Positions 26,144 through 34,505 of a stretch of 64,000 bases of DNA are shown here, piece by piece (positions within the stretch are counted from its first letter, which is position 1; the number at the start of each line of letters is the position of its first letter). The DNA lies in assembly GCA_028698335.1 (NCBI GenBank), contig JAQVDP010000006.1, positions 1 through 64,000 on the forward strand, in the 5' to 3' direction. Source of the stretch: Nevskiales bacterium. GTDB lineage: Bacteria; Pseudomonadota; Gammaproteobacteria; Nevskiales; Nevskiaceae. The position numbers and the translations under genes are program-made. The notes below the pieces were generated by a model. That model did no database searches. It saw only the letters and a program-made list of their open reading frames with translations, and was not told where the DNA came from.

Positions 26144-26938
26144 TCAGCGAGCGGTCTTCAGGCTGGCCTGGTCGAAGTCGCGGTCGGTGTAGCCGTTGCC
26201 GAACACGTAATCCTTGAACAGCAGCGTGGTCGACTTGCCGGTCTGGTGGTTGACCATGTCCATGCGGTCCGGGCGCCAGTACTTGTCGAGATACTGCTGG
26301 TAGCCGCTGGTGGTCAGGGTCTTGAGCAGGGTTTCCTTGCGGTCGTAGAAATCGACTTTCTGGGTGCGGTATTCGGCGGTGTCGATCCACGCGACCTGGC
26401 GGGTGTAGCCGGAGTCCTGCTCGACCGGATAACGCTCGATCACGAAGCAATCCTGCCCGTCGAGCGTTTCGTTGCGCAGGTACTTGTACGTGTACTTCTC
26501 GATCTCCTGCGAGCCGAGATCCTCGAACGAGAACTCGCTGCCCATGAACGGGCCGGACTTGTTGCGCCCGGCGATGCGCTTGACGCGCTTGAGCGCCGGC
26601 AGATAGAGCCAGCGATCGTCATCGGCGGTCTTGTGCGAGAACGTCAGCAGCGCGGTGCCTTCGACGTCCTTGGGCTCGTCGAAGATGATCAGCGACTTGT
26701 CGCCGTCGTCTGCGACTTCCAGCGAGCGCGAGCGGATCTCGCGCACCGACTCGTCGCCGGCGCGGTTGCGCAGGATCATCTGCATCGTCACCGAAGTGTC
26801 GCCGTAACCCTCGGCACGGCGGTCGGCTTCCTGCGCGATGGCCAGGCCTTTTTCCTCGGGCGTTTCGGCCTGGGCCGACCAAGCGACGCCGAGCGTCAAC
26901 AGGGTGGCGGCGATGCGGGGCAGCAGGCGGGATGACAT
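26144..26938 (-). CDS. LolA-like outer-membrane lipoprotein-sorting protein
   Basis: The protein (264 residues) has a signal peptide (ATLLTLGVAWSAQA) and the LolA_like domain of the large-RND-pump-associated group: MQMILRNRAGDESVREIRSRSLE, DKSLIIFDEPKDVEGTALLTFSH, WLYLPALKRVKRIAGRNKSGPFMGSEFSFEDL, and a concave-barrel C-terminus. LolA-fold proteins carry lipids or lipoproteins in the periplasm. In many genomes this type sits with an MMPL/RND transporter and an outer-membrane barrel; here the barrel is present but no RND gene is next to it. Confidence 0.87.
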   Translation of the reverse strand: MSSRLLPRIAATLLTLGVAWSAQAETPEEKGLAIAQEADRRAEGYGDTSVTMQMILRNRAGDESVREIRSRSLEVADDGDKSLIIFDEPKDVEGTALLTFSHKTADDDRWLYLPALKRVKRIAGRNKSGPFMGSEFSFEDLGSQEIEKYTYKYLRNETLDGQDCFVIERYPVEQDSGYTRQVAWIDTAEYRTQKVDFYDRKETLLKTLTTSGYQQYLDKYWRPDRMDMVNHQTGKSTTLLFKDYVFGNGYTDRDFDQASLKTAR

Positions 26939-26957
26939 GTGGGGGCTCCTCCGGGAT

Positions 26958-27587
26958 TCATTTGCGACTGCGCCGCCGTTGTGGCGGTCGCAGCGATTCT
27001 AGATAGGCATGGAGGCCGCGGACCGCGGCCTCGTAGAACTGCGGGGACTGCTGGGCCTTGGCCAGGCCGACCGCGCCCTCGACCGACGAGATGACGAAGG
27101 CCGCGGCCGCCTCGGGGTCGAGATCGTCGCGGACCGATCCATTGCGCTGGCCGCGGCGGATCCCCTCGATGATGCCCTGATGCCAGTCGACGAGGATGTG
27201 CTGCAGGCGCGTGCGGAAGCCCTCGTCGATCGGGGACATCTCGTTGATCAGGTTGTTGAACGGACAGCCGTATTCGAGCGCCTGCTCGGTGCGCTGCCGC
27301 TGGAGTTCGTCGCACAGCTTCAGGGCGGCGTCGACGACGTCGTCGGCATCCAGCACCGGACGCCACGCGTCCTCGACCCAGGGCCGCACGACTTCGTCGA
27401 CGACCGCATAACCCAGCGCGGTCTTGCTGCCGAAATGGTGATACAGCGCACCCTTGGTCACGCCGCTCGACTCGAGGATGGCGTCGAGGCTGGCACCGCG
27501 GAAGCCCGAGCGCAGGATTTCCTCGAACGCGCACTCCAGCAGCATCTGCCGCGTGCGATCGGGCTGCCGGCGGACGGCGGGTTTCAT
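26958..27587 (-). CDS. TetR/AcrR-family transcriptional regulator
   Basis: The 209-residue protein has an N-terminal HTH (RQMLLECAFEEILRSGFRGASLDAILESSGVTKGALYHHFGSKTALGYAV) and a helical ligand-binding domain with CPFNNLINEMS, typical of the AcuR/NemR-like branch (TetR_C). It is directly upstream of the LolA-like gene (19 bp to its start), so it is probably part of the same transcript, and a strong palindrome lies 14 bp upstream of its own start, suggesting autoregulation of the cluster. Start at MKPAVRRQP; the earlier in-frame ATG at 27632 would put the palindrome inside the coding sequence. Confidence 0.9.
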   Translation of the reverse strand: MKPAVRRQPDRTRQMLLECAFEEILRSGFRGASLDAILESSGVTKGALYHHFGSKTALGYAVVDEVVRPWVEDAWRPVLDADDVVDAALKLCDELQRQRTEQALEYGCPFNNLINEMSPIDEGFRTRLQHILVDWHQGIIEGIRRGQRNGSVRDDLDPEAAAAFVISSVEGAVGLAKAQQSPQFYEAAVRGLHAYLESLRPPQRRRSRK

Positions 27588-27600
27588 GATCGGCCTCTGA

Positions 27601-27618
27601 ACATACCGCGTAGTATGT
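27601..27618. promoter_or_regulatory. TetR-type operator palindrome
   Basis: ACATAC-N6-GTATGT is a perfect inverted repeat with 6-bp arms, located between the TetR start (27587) and the divergent mgtE start (27687). The ACATAC/GTATGT arms are like those of many TetR-family operators. It probably controls the regulator/LolA-like/barrel transcript, and perhaps mgtE. Confidence 0.75.
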
Positions 27619-27686
27619 GCCGCGCCGGGCACATGTCAAACCGCGGGCCGACTCGGGACATAATGCGGCGTCACGGAGGCCTGTCG

Positions 27687-28868
27687 ATGGATGCTCAACG
27701 AATCGCCGATCTGGTCCGCGCCATGCGGGTGCGGGTGCCGCTGGATGCCGCCGCGCTGCTCGCACGGGAAGCGCCGGAGATGATCGCGGCCGTGCTGGCC
27801 GAGCTGGAGCCCGATCACCTGCGCGACCTGCTGCCGCATCTGCCCGACCATGCCCGCGCACACGCGGGGCGCGTGCTTGCCGATGGCGCGGTCGAGGTGC
27901 CGGAGTGGATCGACGACCTGACCGAACCGGGATATGTGGCGCTGGTGGAGTCGGCGACGGTGCAGGACGCCATCGATGCCCTGCGCGGCGCCGAGGACGC
28001 GCGCGCGATCACGTATCTGTTCGTCAACGACGCGGGCGGACGCCTCGTCGGCCTGATCGTGATCCGCGACCTGCTGCTGGCGCAACCGCAGCAGCCGCTG
28101 CGCGACGTCATGCTGGCCGATCCGTTCCGCCTGCAGCGCGGCATGCCGCTGGACGCCGCGATCCAGGCGGCATTGCGCCGGCATTACCCGGTGTATCCGG
28201 TGGTCGACGAGCAGGACCGTCTGGTCGGGATCGTGCGCGGCTGGCGTTTGTTCGAACACCAGACCATCGAGATCACCGCGCAGTCCGGCCAGATGGTCGG
28301 TGTCGACAAGGCCGAGCGGATCCATACCGGCTTCTGGCAGTCGTTCCGCATGCGTCATCCGTGGTTGCAGATCAACCTGCTGACCGCGTTCGGGGCGGCG
28401 CTGATCGTCGGCGTGTTCGAGGACACGATCGCCCGGGTCGTGGTGCTGGCCGCGTTTCTGCCGGTGCTCGCGGGGCAGAGCGGCAATACCGGATCGCAGG
28501 CGCTGGCGATCACGCTGCGCGGTGTCACCCTCGGCGATCTCGAAGGCCACCCGGTGATGCGCCTGCTGCGCAAGGAGGTGCTGCTCGGGGCGGTCAACGG
28601 ACTGCTGGTCGGCGTGGTCGCGGCGGTGGCGATGTATGCCTACGCGATCGCGACGCAGGCGCCGGGCGCGCCGATGCTCGCGCTCGCGATTCTGCTGGCG
28701 ATGGTCGGCTCCTGTGCGGCCAGCGGCATGTTCGGGGTGCTGGTGCCGATGACGCTGCGGCGCTGCGGCGCCGATCCGGCCGTCGCCAGCGGCATCTTCC
28801 TGACCACCTTCACCGACGTCATCGGCATGGGCCTGATGCTGCTGCTGGCGTCGTGGCTGGTCGGCTGA
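27687..28868 (+). CDS. mgtE: MgtE-family magnesium transporter (short N-domain)
   Basis: MgtE is an inner-membrane magnesium channel gated by its cytosolic domains. The 393-residue protein has a shortened N domain (about residues 1-70, with LAELEPDHLRDLLPHLP), two CBS domains (about 80-200, e.g. ITYLFVNDAGGRLVGLIVIRDLL and YPVVDEQDRLVGIVRG) and five transmembrane helices from about residue 225. LPVLAGQSGNTGSQALAITLRG is the conserved pore region and FTDVIGMG the final helix. Typical MgtE proteins have about 450 residues. A GGAGG site 7 bases upstream supports this ATG. Confidence 0.9.
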   Translation: MDAQRIADLVRAMRVRVPLDAAALLAREAPEMIAAVLAELEPDHLRDLLPHLPDHARAHAGRVLADGAVEVPEWIDDLTEPGYVALVESATVQDAIDALRGAEDARAITYLFVNDAGGRLVGLIVIRDLLLAQPQQPLRDVMLADPFRLQRGMPLDAAIQAALRRHYPVYPVVDEQDRLVGIVRGWRLFEHQTIEITAQSGQMVGVDKAERIHTGFWQSFRMRHPWLQINLLTAFGAALIVGVFEDTIARVVVLAAFLPVLAGQSGNTGSQALAITLRGVTLGDLEGHPVMRLLRKEVLLGAVNGLLVGVVAAVAMYAYAIATQAPGAPMLALAILLAMVGSCAASGMFGVLVPMTLRRCGADPAVASGIFLTTFTDVIGMGLMLLLASWLVG

Positions 28869-28926
28869 GGCCGCGGCCCGCCGCACGAACTCGTGCCGGA
28901 TTGCCGCTTCAGGCACACTGCCGCGC

Positions 28927-29289
28927 ATGAACGACGTGATCCTCGGCGCGATCCGAATGCGCACCGGAATGCGGGCCGGCCTCGTCGCCGGCCTCTCGCT
29001 GTTGATGCTGGGTGCGTGCGCGGGGCCCCGTCGCGCGGGGATGGAGCATGCCGACATCGACGAACTCAGACACCGCTTCGAGGCCGCCGATGTGGACGGT
29101 GACGAGGCGCTGACGCCGGCGGAGGCCGAGGCCGGCATGCCGCAGCTGCTGGATGTCTTCGCCACCGTCGACACCGACCACAACGGTCGCGCCACGCTGG
29201 CCGAGATCCGCAGCTATCTGCAGTGGCAGCGCATCGCCAATGCGCCGCCGCCGGATGTGCGGGATGTCCGCCAGAACCGCTATCGCTGA
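28927..29289 (+). CDS. EF-hand-containing lipoprotein
   Basis: The 120-residue protein has a hydrophobic signal ending in the lipobox MLGAC, then two canonical EF-hand loops: DVDGDEALTPAE (about residue 55) and DTDHNGRATLAE (about residue 82), each with Asp/Asn at positions 1, 3 and 5 and Glu at 12. It should be an envelope lipoprotein binding calcium. The signal would be shorter from ATGs at 28957 or 28969. Role unknown; it is 58 bp after mgtE. Confidence 0.82.
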   Translation: MNDVILGAIRMRTGMRAGLVAGLSLLMLGACAGPRRAGMEHADIDELRHRFEAADVDGDEALTPAEAEAGMPQLLDVFATVDTDHNGRATLAEIRSYLQWQRIANAPPPDVRDVRQNRYR

Positions 29290-29307
29290 GGCGGCGATCC
29301 GGAAGCA

Positions 29308-30069
29308 GTGGCTGGGGAGCCGTTCTTGACGCTGACGCTGATCCTGACGGTCGCGGGATTCCTGACCGCGACCCTGTCCGGCGTGGCCGGACTCGGCGGC
29401 GGAACCGTCCTGATCGGGATCTTCTACGCGATGGGCATGGCGCCGGCCGAGGCGGTGCCCCTGTTCGCGGCGGTGCAGTTCGTTTCCAACAGCTCGCGGA
29501 CCCTGGCGTACACCCGCCACGTCGAATGGCGCGCGGCGGGCTGGTTCCTGCTCGCCGCTGCGCCGGCGACCTTTCTGGTGGCGCCGTTCGCGGTTCACAT
29601 CAACGCCGACATCGTGCGGCTGGTCCTCGCCGGCCTGATCCTGGCGTCCCTTGCGCCGGGGCGCGCATCGGGCGAACCGATGGCGCCGCGCAAGGCGTTC
29701 TTCTGGGCCGGTGCGCTCAACGGGGTGCTCGGCATGTTCGTCGGTGCCACCGGACTGGTGGTCGGTCGCCTGTTCTTCCGTCCGGACTGGCGCAAGGAAA
29801 CCACGATCGGCACGCTGGCGCTGACGCAGATGCTCGGTCACGGCCTGCGCGTGCTCGCCTACGGAGTGGTCGGCTTCAATGCGCTGGAGCGGCCGCTGCT
29901 GCTGCTGCCGGTCTGCGTGGCGGTGATTGCCGGAACCGCGTTCGGGCGGCGCCTCAACGGGCGCGTCAGCGAGGCGCAGTTCTCGATGCTGTTCAAGTGG
30001 ATCCTGGTGATCCTGTCTCTGAAACTCGCCTTCGACGGCGTTCGCGGGCTCGCATGGGGGGCGTCATGA
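29308..30069 (+). CDS. TauE/SafE (TSUP) family permease
   Basis: The protein (253 residues, GTG start) has about eight transmembrane helices in two repeats, with the family motifs GVAGLGGGTVLIG in the first half and GMFVGATGLVVGRLF in the second. TSUP proteins move sulfite, sulfonates or organosulfur anions across the inner membrane; substrate cannot be told here. Its stop overlaps the start of the thioesterase gene (ATGA), suggesting a coupled pair. Confidence 0.88.
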   Translation: MAGEPFLTLTLILTVAGFLTATLSGVAGLGGGTVLIGIFYAMGMAPAEAVPLFAAVQFVSNSSRTLAYTRHVEWRAAGWFLLAAAPATFLVAPFAVHINADIVRLVLAGLILASLAPGRASGEPMAPRKAFFWAGALNGVLGMFVGATGLVVGRLFFRPDWRKETTIGTLALTQMLGHGLRVLAYGVVGFNALERPLLLLPVCVAVIAGTAFGRRLNGRVSEAQFSMLFKWILVILSLKLAFDGVRGLAWGAS

Positions 30070-30497
30070 CCTTGGAACTCAAACTCAACGCGCAGGAAGT
30101 CGAGGCGGCGATCCGGGAGGGGCTGGTGATGGCCGGCCGCGGCGGCTTCCAGGTCGAGGCCGTCGAGCCGGGCTATGCGCGCATCCGCCTGCCGTTTCGC
30201 GACAGCATGCTGCGTCCCGGCAATCTGGTGTCGGGGCCGACGCTGTTCCTCGCGGCCGACGCGGCGATGTACGCGCTGGTGCTGGCGCATATCGGTCCGC
30301 AGCTGATGGCGGTGACCACCAACCTCAACATGAACTTCCTGAGCAAGGCCCAGCCGGGGGACGTCATCGGCGAGGCGTCGATGCTGCGCCTCGGCAAGCG
30401 GCTTGCGGTGATGGAGGTCCGGCTGTCGACCGGCGACGACCCGACCGTCGTCGCACACGTCACCGGCAGTTATGCGCTGCCGGCGCCGCGCAGCTGA
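30066..30497 (+). CDS. PaaI-family hotdog-fold thioesterase
   Basis: The 143-residue protein has the hotdog core: YARIRLPFRDSMLRPGNLVSGPTLFLAADAAMYALVLAHIG, with Asp in AADAAMYAL at the usual catalytic position, then VTTNLNMNFLSKAQPGDVIGEASMLRLGKRLAVMEVRLS. It should hydrolyse an acyl-CoA, perhaps aromatic or medium chain. It overlaps the TSUP gene by 4 bp and runs convergently into the glycosyltransferase gene, overlapping its end by 28 bp. Confidence 0.88.
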   Translation: MTLELKLNAQEVEAAIREGLVMAGRGGFQVEAVEPGYARIRLPFRDSMLRPGNLVSGPTLFLAADAAMYALVLAHIGPQLMAVTTNLNMNFLSKAQPGDVIGEASMLRLGKRLAVMEVRLSTGDDPTVVAHVTGSYALPAPRS

Positions 30498-31654
30498 GCC
30501 CCGTTGGCGGCGCGCAGGGTCGCGGGCCGCTTGCGCGTGGTCTTGATCTCCCTGGACAGCTCGGCGATATAGCCGCGCAGGATCCTGAGCGCCTCGGCGC
30601 GGCCGTCGTCGGCATGCTCCTTCATGTTCGAGCGGTGCCAGTCCAGATTGCCGAGGAAGCCGTCGATGTCGCTCGGACTCAGCGTCATCAGCTCGGCACG
30701 GGCGCCGACGCCCATGCGTTCGATCATGTGCGCGTTCAGGCGCTGCTCGAAGGCGTTCTCCGGGACCGCCAGGATCGGCTTGCCGAAATGGATGGCCTCG
30801 CCGATGAGCTGGTTGCCGGCGGTCGACAGCACCGCGCGGCAGCCGGCGAGATCGCGGACGAAGCCTTCGACGCTCGGCGCGCGGAAGTCGAGGTTCTCGT
30901 CCTCGCCGCGGTGGCGGGTGCCGTAGACGACGACCTTGCAGTCGAGCAGGCGCAGTGCGCGATCGACATGCGGCAGGTACTGGTGTTCACCCTTGTTGAA
31001 GTAGGCCAGCAGGTAGTCGCCGTCGCTCGGCTGGGTTCCGAGCACCTCGTCGCGCAGCATCGGGCCGACGATGCGGACCTGCGGATACGCCGGCTCGGCC
31101 GGGTAGAAGCTCGAGATCAGGATGCGTTCCGGCACCCCCATCAGCGCCCGATAGCCCCAGGCGTCGCGCCGGCCCACCGCCCACAGCTCGGGCGGAAAGT
31201 GCGGCTTGCAGTAGGCGATGATGCCGACGTGGTCGAAGCTGATGCGCGGCAGGCCGAGCTTCTGCGCGGTGCGGTGCGTCCAGGCTTCCGAGTCGGAGAT
31301 CACCAGCTGGATGTCGCGGCTGGCGAATTCGGCCTCGATCGCCGCGCGCCCTTCGCCGTGGAACAGCAGGTCGGTCATCGGCTCGAAGTTGCGTCGCAGC
31401 GTCCGGACCAGCGAATGGCTGCCGCGTGCGTTGTACTGGTAGCCGATGGTGGGGATGCGGACGGTCGGAAAGCGGGGGGCGAGCACGTCGTAGGCATCGG
31501 CGCCGGCGAACACGGTCACGTCGTGTTCGCGCATCAGGGCCGGCAGCACCGACATCGTCCGCATCGCGTGGCCGCGGCCGTAACCCATGACGCCGTAGGC
31601 GATTCGCAGTCTTGGCATGGTCTGGCTCGATTGCGCTGTTTTCACAGACGACAT
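30470..31654 (-). CDS. GT-B glycosyltransferase (MGT/teichoic-acid-type)
   Basis: The 394-residue protein begins LRIAYGVMGYGRGHAMRT, the nucleotide-sugar transferase N-domain motif with GRGH, as seen in MurG-like and MGT-type GT-B enzymes. The C-domain has DYLLAYFNKGEHQYLP, SVEGFVRDLAGCRAVLSTAGNQLIGEAIHFGKPILAVPENAFEQRLNA, the donor-binding region. It likely transfers a sugar to a lipid or small acceptor. An alternative start at 31618 (MPRLRIAYG) matches many relatives. No other glycan genes lie beside it. Confidence 0.85.
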   Translation of the reverse strand: MSSVKTAQSSQTMPRLRIAYGVMGYGRGHAMRTMSVLPALMREHDVTVFAGADAYDVLAPRFPTVRIPTIGYQYNARGSHSLVRTLRRNFEPMTDLLFHGEGRAAIEAEFASRDIQLVISDSEAWTHRTAQKLGLPRISFDHVGIIAYCKPHFPPELWAVGRRDAWGYRALMGVPERILISSFYPAEPAYPQVRIVGPMLRDEVLGTQPSDGDYLLAYFNKGEHQYLPHVDRALRLLDCKVVVYGTRHRGEDENLDFRAPSVEGFVRDLAGCRAVLSTAGNQLIGEAIHFGKPILAVPENAFEQRLNAHMIERMGVGARAELMTLSPSDIDGFLGNLDWHRSNMKEHADDGRAEALRILRGYIAELSREIKTTRKRPATLRAANGAQLRGAGSA

Positions 31655-31849
31655 GGTCCCGTGCGCAGGTGTTCGGATTGTTGCGGTTCGATGTCATCAC
31701 GATGACAGCGTCGCCGGGCGCGGGTGACGCCCGCGGGCCAAATGCGGGACGATGCGGGTCGACGGCAGGCGCGTGATGCGCAACGGGACGGCCATGGAAG
31801 CAACGGACATCGGGCGGCGCGGAAGCGGCCGCGGCGACGGGGGGCGGGG

Positions 31850-32743
31850 ATGATGCGCCGATGCGTGCATCGCTTCGGCGCGCTCGGCGGACCCTGCGCA
31901 TTGCATCTGTATGCCGCCTCGGGTGCCGACCTGACGGTCGCCGCCGCGGCGGCCGAGGCGGAGGTCCGCCGGATCGAGGCCAAGTACTCGCGCTATCGCG
32001 ACGACAGCGTCGTGGCGATGATCAACGCCGCCGCCGGCAGCGGTCGTGCGGTGGAGGTCGACGCGGAAACCGCGGCCCTGCTCGACTACGCGGCCGCGGC
32101 CCATGCCCAGAGCGACGGCGCGTTCGACATCACCTCCGGCGTGCTGCGCCGCGCCTGGGATTTCAAGGCCGGGCGGGTGCCGGAGCAGGCTCAGATCGAC
32201 GCGCTGTTGCCGCTGGTCGGCTGGTCCCGGGTGCGGTGGAGCCGCCCCCGCATCGAGCTGACGCGGCCCGGTATGGAGCTGGACTTCGGCGGCTTCGGCA
32301 AGGAATACGCGGCGGACCGCGCCGCGGCGGTGCTGCAGGCGCATGGCCTGTGCCACGGGCTCGTCGATCTGGCCGGCGACCTGCACGCGCTCGGTCCGCA
32401 TCCGGACGGATCGGCGTGGCAGATCGGCGTGCGCCACCCGCGCGGGAGCGGCGCGATCGCGACCATCGCCGTCGATCGCGGCGGGCTGGCCAGCAGCGGG
32501 GACTACGAACGCTATGTCGAATGCGACGGCCGGCGTTACGGGCACGTGCTCGACCCGCGCAGCGGCTGGCCGGTGAACGGGCTGGCGGCCGTCAGCGTGC
32601 GCGCCGGGCAGTGCCTGGTCGCCGGGACCGCCGCCACCGTGGCCATGCTGCACGGTGCCGAGCGGGGGGCGCGCTGGCTGGCCGATCTGGGCCTGCCCCA
32701 TCTGTACGTCGATACGGGGCTGCGGATCGGCGGCTCTCTCTAG
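31850..32743 (+). CDS. apbE: FAD:protein FMN transferase (ApbE family)
   Basis: ApbE attaches FMN to Ser/Thr of target flavoproteins such as NqrB/RnfG. The 297-residue protein has IEAKYSRYRDDSVVAMIN, FDITSGVLRRAWDF, LDFGGFGKEYAADRAA, VDLAGDLHALG, GLASSGDYERY and YGHVLDPRSGWPV, matching the FAD-binding and Mg sites of the family. No signal peptide is visible, whereas many ApbE proteins are periplasmic lipoproteins; this one would be cytosolic. It is followed convergently by a TetR gene, overlapping by 4 bp. Confidence 0.88.
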   Translation: MMRRCVHRFGALGGPCALHLYAASGADLTVAAAAAEAEVRRIEAKYSRYRDDSVVAMINAAAGSGRAVEVDAETAALLDYAAAAHAQSDGAFDITSGVLRRAWDFKAGRVPEQAQIDALLPLVGWSRVRWSRPRIELTRPGMELDFGGFGKEYAADRAAAVLQAHGLCHGLVDLAGDLHALGPHPDGSAWQIGVRHPRGSGAIATIAVDRGGLASSGDYERYVECDGRRYGHVLDPRSGWPVNGLAAVSVRAGQCLVAGTAATVAMLHGAERGARWLADLGLPHLYVDTGLRIGGSL

Positions 32744-33351
32744 AACAGCTTGAGGACCATGTCGACGAGGGTTTCGGTCAGGCGGTCGCGCGACAGCTGC
32801 TGCGGCGGATAGAGCACGTACTGCAGGATCGCGGACCAGACCATCGTCGTCAGCAGATAGGTGCTCGCTTCGGGATCGTCGAAGCGCACACGATGCGCGA
32901 TCCGCTCGCGGCCGCGGCGGGCGACGTCGAGCAGGGCGTCCGAGAGGTTGTGCATCTCGGGGATCTGCCACAGGAACGGAACCTCGCGCAGGGCCACCCT
33001 GAGCAGATCCGCGCGACACTGGAGCGCCTCGGTCATCGCGCGGATCCAGTAGTGGACGGCGCTGCGTTCGCTGCGCTGTTTGAGCGCCATGCGCAGGCCG
33101 TCGGACACCTCCAGTACCACCGCGCGCAGCGCACGCCCGATGGCCGCGGCGACGATCGACTGCTTGTTGGGGAAGTACTCGTAGAGCGAGCCGATGCTGA
33201 CGCCGGCGGTTTCGGCGACGCGATTGGTGGTGACGGCCGCGTAACCCTCCTCGGACAGGATCTGAGCTGTCGCGTCCAGCATGGCCTTGTAGGTGGCTTG
33301 GGCCCGGGCCTGCTTGGGGATCTTTTTTACCTTTATATCAATGCCTTGCAT
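32740..33351 (-). CDS. TetR-family transcriptional regulator
   Basis: The 203-residue protein has the HTH RAQATYKAMLDATAQILSEEGYAAVTTNRVAETAGVSIGSLYEYFPNKQSIV and a C-terminal TetR_C domain with LLTTMVWSAILQYVLYP. It is convergent with apbE. The promoter region upstream (33352-33420) is AT-richer than the surroundings and holds two TTTCCGA/TTTTCCGA direct repeats. Targets are unknown. Start taken at MQGIDIKV; an earlier ATG at 33408 would add 19 residues. Confidence 0.88.
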   Translation of the reverse strand: MQGIDIKVKKIPKQARAQATYKAMLDATAQILSEEGYAAVTTNRVAETAGVSIGSLYEYFPNKQSIVAAAIGRALRAVVLEVSDGLRMALKQRSERSAVHYWIRAMTEALQCRADLLRVALREVPFLWQIPEMHNLSDALLDVARRGRERIAHRVRFDDPEASTYLLTTMVWSAILQYVLYPPQQLSRDRLTETLVDMVLKLF

Positions 33352-33490
33352 ATATTTCTGATCGTTCCGGGAACTTTTCCGAATATCCGAGTATTTCCGA
33401 GCAAGCATTCAGGTTAAGGTTACACCCCTTCACACCTCTGTGCGGCGTTTTCTGACGTCGGTGACAGATGATGTGAGCCGAAGAAAGGCA

Positions 33491-33600
33491 AAGTGCGAAA
33501 GTCCGGTCACAACCGGGCACTTACACCACGGAATGGCGGGTTGACGCGCTGCCCCGGGTGATAAGCGGGAGGAGAGCTCGCGAATACAGCGTCAGATTGG
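33491..33600 (+). ncRNA. Candidate structured leader RNA upstream of terC (class unknown)
   Basis: In the 409-bp gap before terC, several pairings can be drawn on the plus strand. AAGTGC (33491-33496) pairs with GCACTT (33517-33522), with an inner CCGG/CCGG pair. TGACGC (33542-33547) pairs with GCGTCA (33589-33594) and encloses CCCG (33553-33556) / CGGG (33566-33569). A strong intrinsic terminator follows at once. TerC genes are often controlled by the manganese yybP-ykoY riboswitch, but I cannot find its conserved GGGGAGTA motif, so the class is open. It may also be an independent small RNA. Confidence 0.35.
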
Positions 33601-33633
33601 CACCGGTGCGACGTGCACCGGTGTTGCTTTTCT
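33601..33633 (+). terminator. Intrinsic terminator upstream of terC
   Basis: CACCGGTGC (33601-33609), a 5-nt loop, and GCACCGGTG (33615-33623) form a perfect 9-bp stem, followed by the T-rich TTGCTTTTCT. It lies 128 bp before the terC ATG and directly after the structured segment, so it could act as an attenuator. A TACAAT -10-like box at 33724-33729 may give terC its own start. Confidence 0.75.
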
Positions 33634-33760
33634 CTCCCTTTCAGATCCACTCCCGCATCCCGCTTTCGAGGCGCCGTTCTCGCGCCCGGCCCTGCCCGTC
33701 GGCCCGGCGGAACCGCGGCTCGCTACAATGGCGGCCCGTTCGCCGCGCGTCACCACGTCC

Positions 33761-34498
33761 ATGCACGTCCTGCTCGAACCCGACCTCTGGGCCGCCCTGC
33801 TCACGCTCACCGCCCTGGAGATCGTGCTGGGGATCGACAACATCATCTTCCTGTCGATCATGGCCAACAAGCTGCCGGAAGCGCAGCGGGCGCGGGCGCG
33901 CACGCTCGGCCTGGCCGGCGCCCTGCTGACGCGCATCCTGCTGCTGCTGTCGCTGGCCTGGGTGGCGCGGCTGACCTCGCCGCTGTTCGAGGTGATGGCG
34001 CATCCGGTGTCCGGCCGCGATCTGATCCTGTTCGCCGGTGGCCTGTTCCTGATCGGCAAAAGCACGCTGGAGATTCACCACCACGTCGAGGAGCCGGCAG
34101 ACGAAGGGGCCGAATTCGCGGTCGGCAAGGCCGCCGCGGGCTTCGTGTCGGTGATCGTGCAGATCATGATCCTCGACATCATCTTCTCGCTCGATTCGGT
34201 CATCACCGCGGTCGGCATGACCGACCGCCTCGGCGTCATGATCGCCGCGATCGTCATTGCCATCGGCGTGATGATGTTCTTCGCCGGTGCGGTTTCGAGC
34301 TTCGTCGAGCGGCACCCGACGATCAAGGTGCTGGCGCTGGCGTTCCTGATCCTGATCGGCATGGCGCTGACCGGCGAGGGTCTGGGCTTCCATGTACCCA
34401 AGGGCTACATCTACTTCGCGATGGCGTTCTCCGCCGCGGTGGAGATGATCAACCTGCGCACCCGCGCCAGGCGCGTCGCGCCGGTTCGCGCGGACTGA
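33761..34498 (+). CDS. TerC-family integral membrane protein
   Basis: The 245-residue protein has seven transmembrane helices and the TerC signatures: LTALEIVLGIDNIIFLSIM in helix 1 and MILDIIFSLDSVITAVGM in helix 4. The acidic residues EIVLGIDN and FSLDSV are the conserved membrane Asp/Glu. TerC-family proteins include manganese exporters (Alx/MeeF type) and tellurite-resistance factors; this length and the HHHVEEPADEGAEF loop fit the Alx-like group. The ATG was chosen at MHVLLEPDLW; an in-frame ATG at 33728 would add 11 residues. Confidence 0.88.
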   Translation: MHVLLEPDLWAALLTLTALEIVLGIDNIIFLSIMANKLPEAQRARARTLGLAGALLTRILLLLSLAWVARLTSPLFEVMAHPVSGRDLILFAGGLFLIGKSTLEIHHHVEEPADEGAEFAVGKAAAGFVSVIVQIMILDIIFSLDSVITAVGMTDRLGVMIAAIVIAIGVMMFFAGAVSSFVERHPTIKVLALAFLILIGMALTGEGLGFHVPKGYIYFAMAFSAAVEMINLRTRARRVAPVRAD

Positions 34499-34505
34499 AG
34501 ACGAG

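Noticed and set aside
33491-33600. Canonical yybP-ykoY manganese riboswitch or RNase P RNA
   Set aside because: The GGGGAGTA motif is absent. A GAAAGTCCGG string resembles an RNase P segment, but the other conserved regions and the required length are missing.
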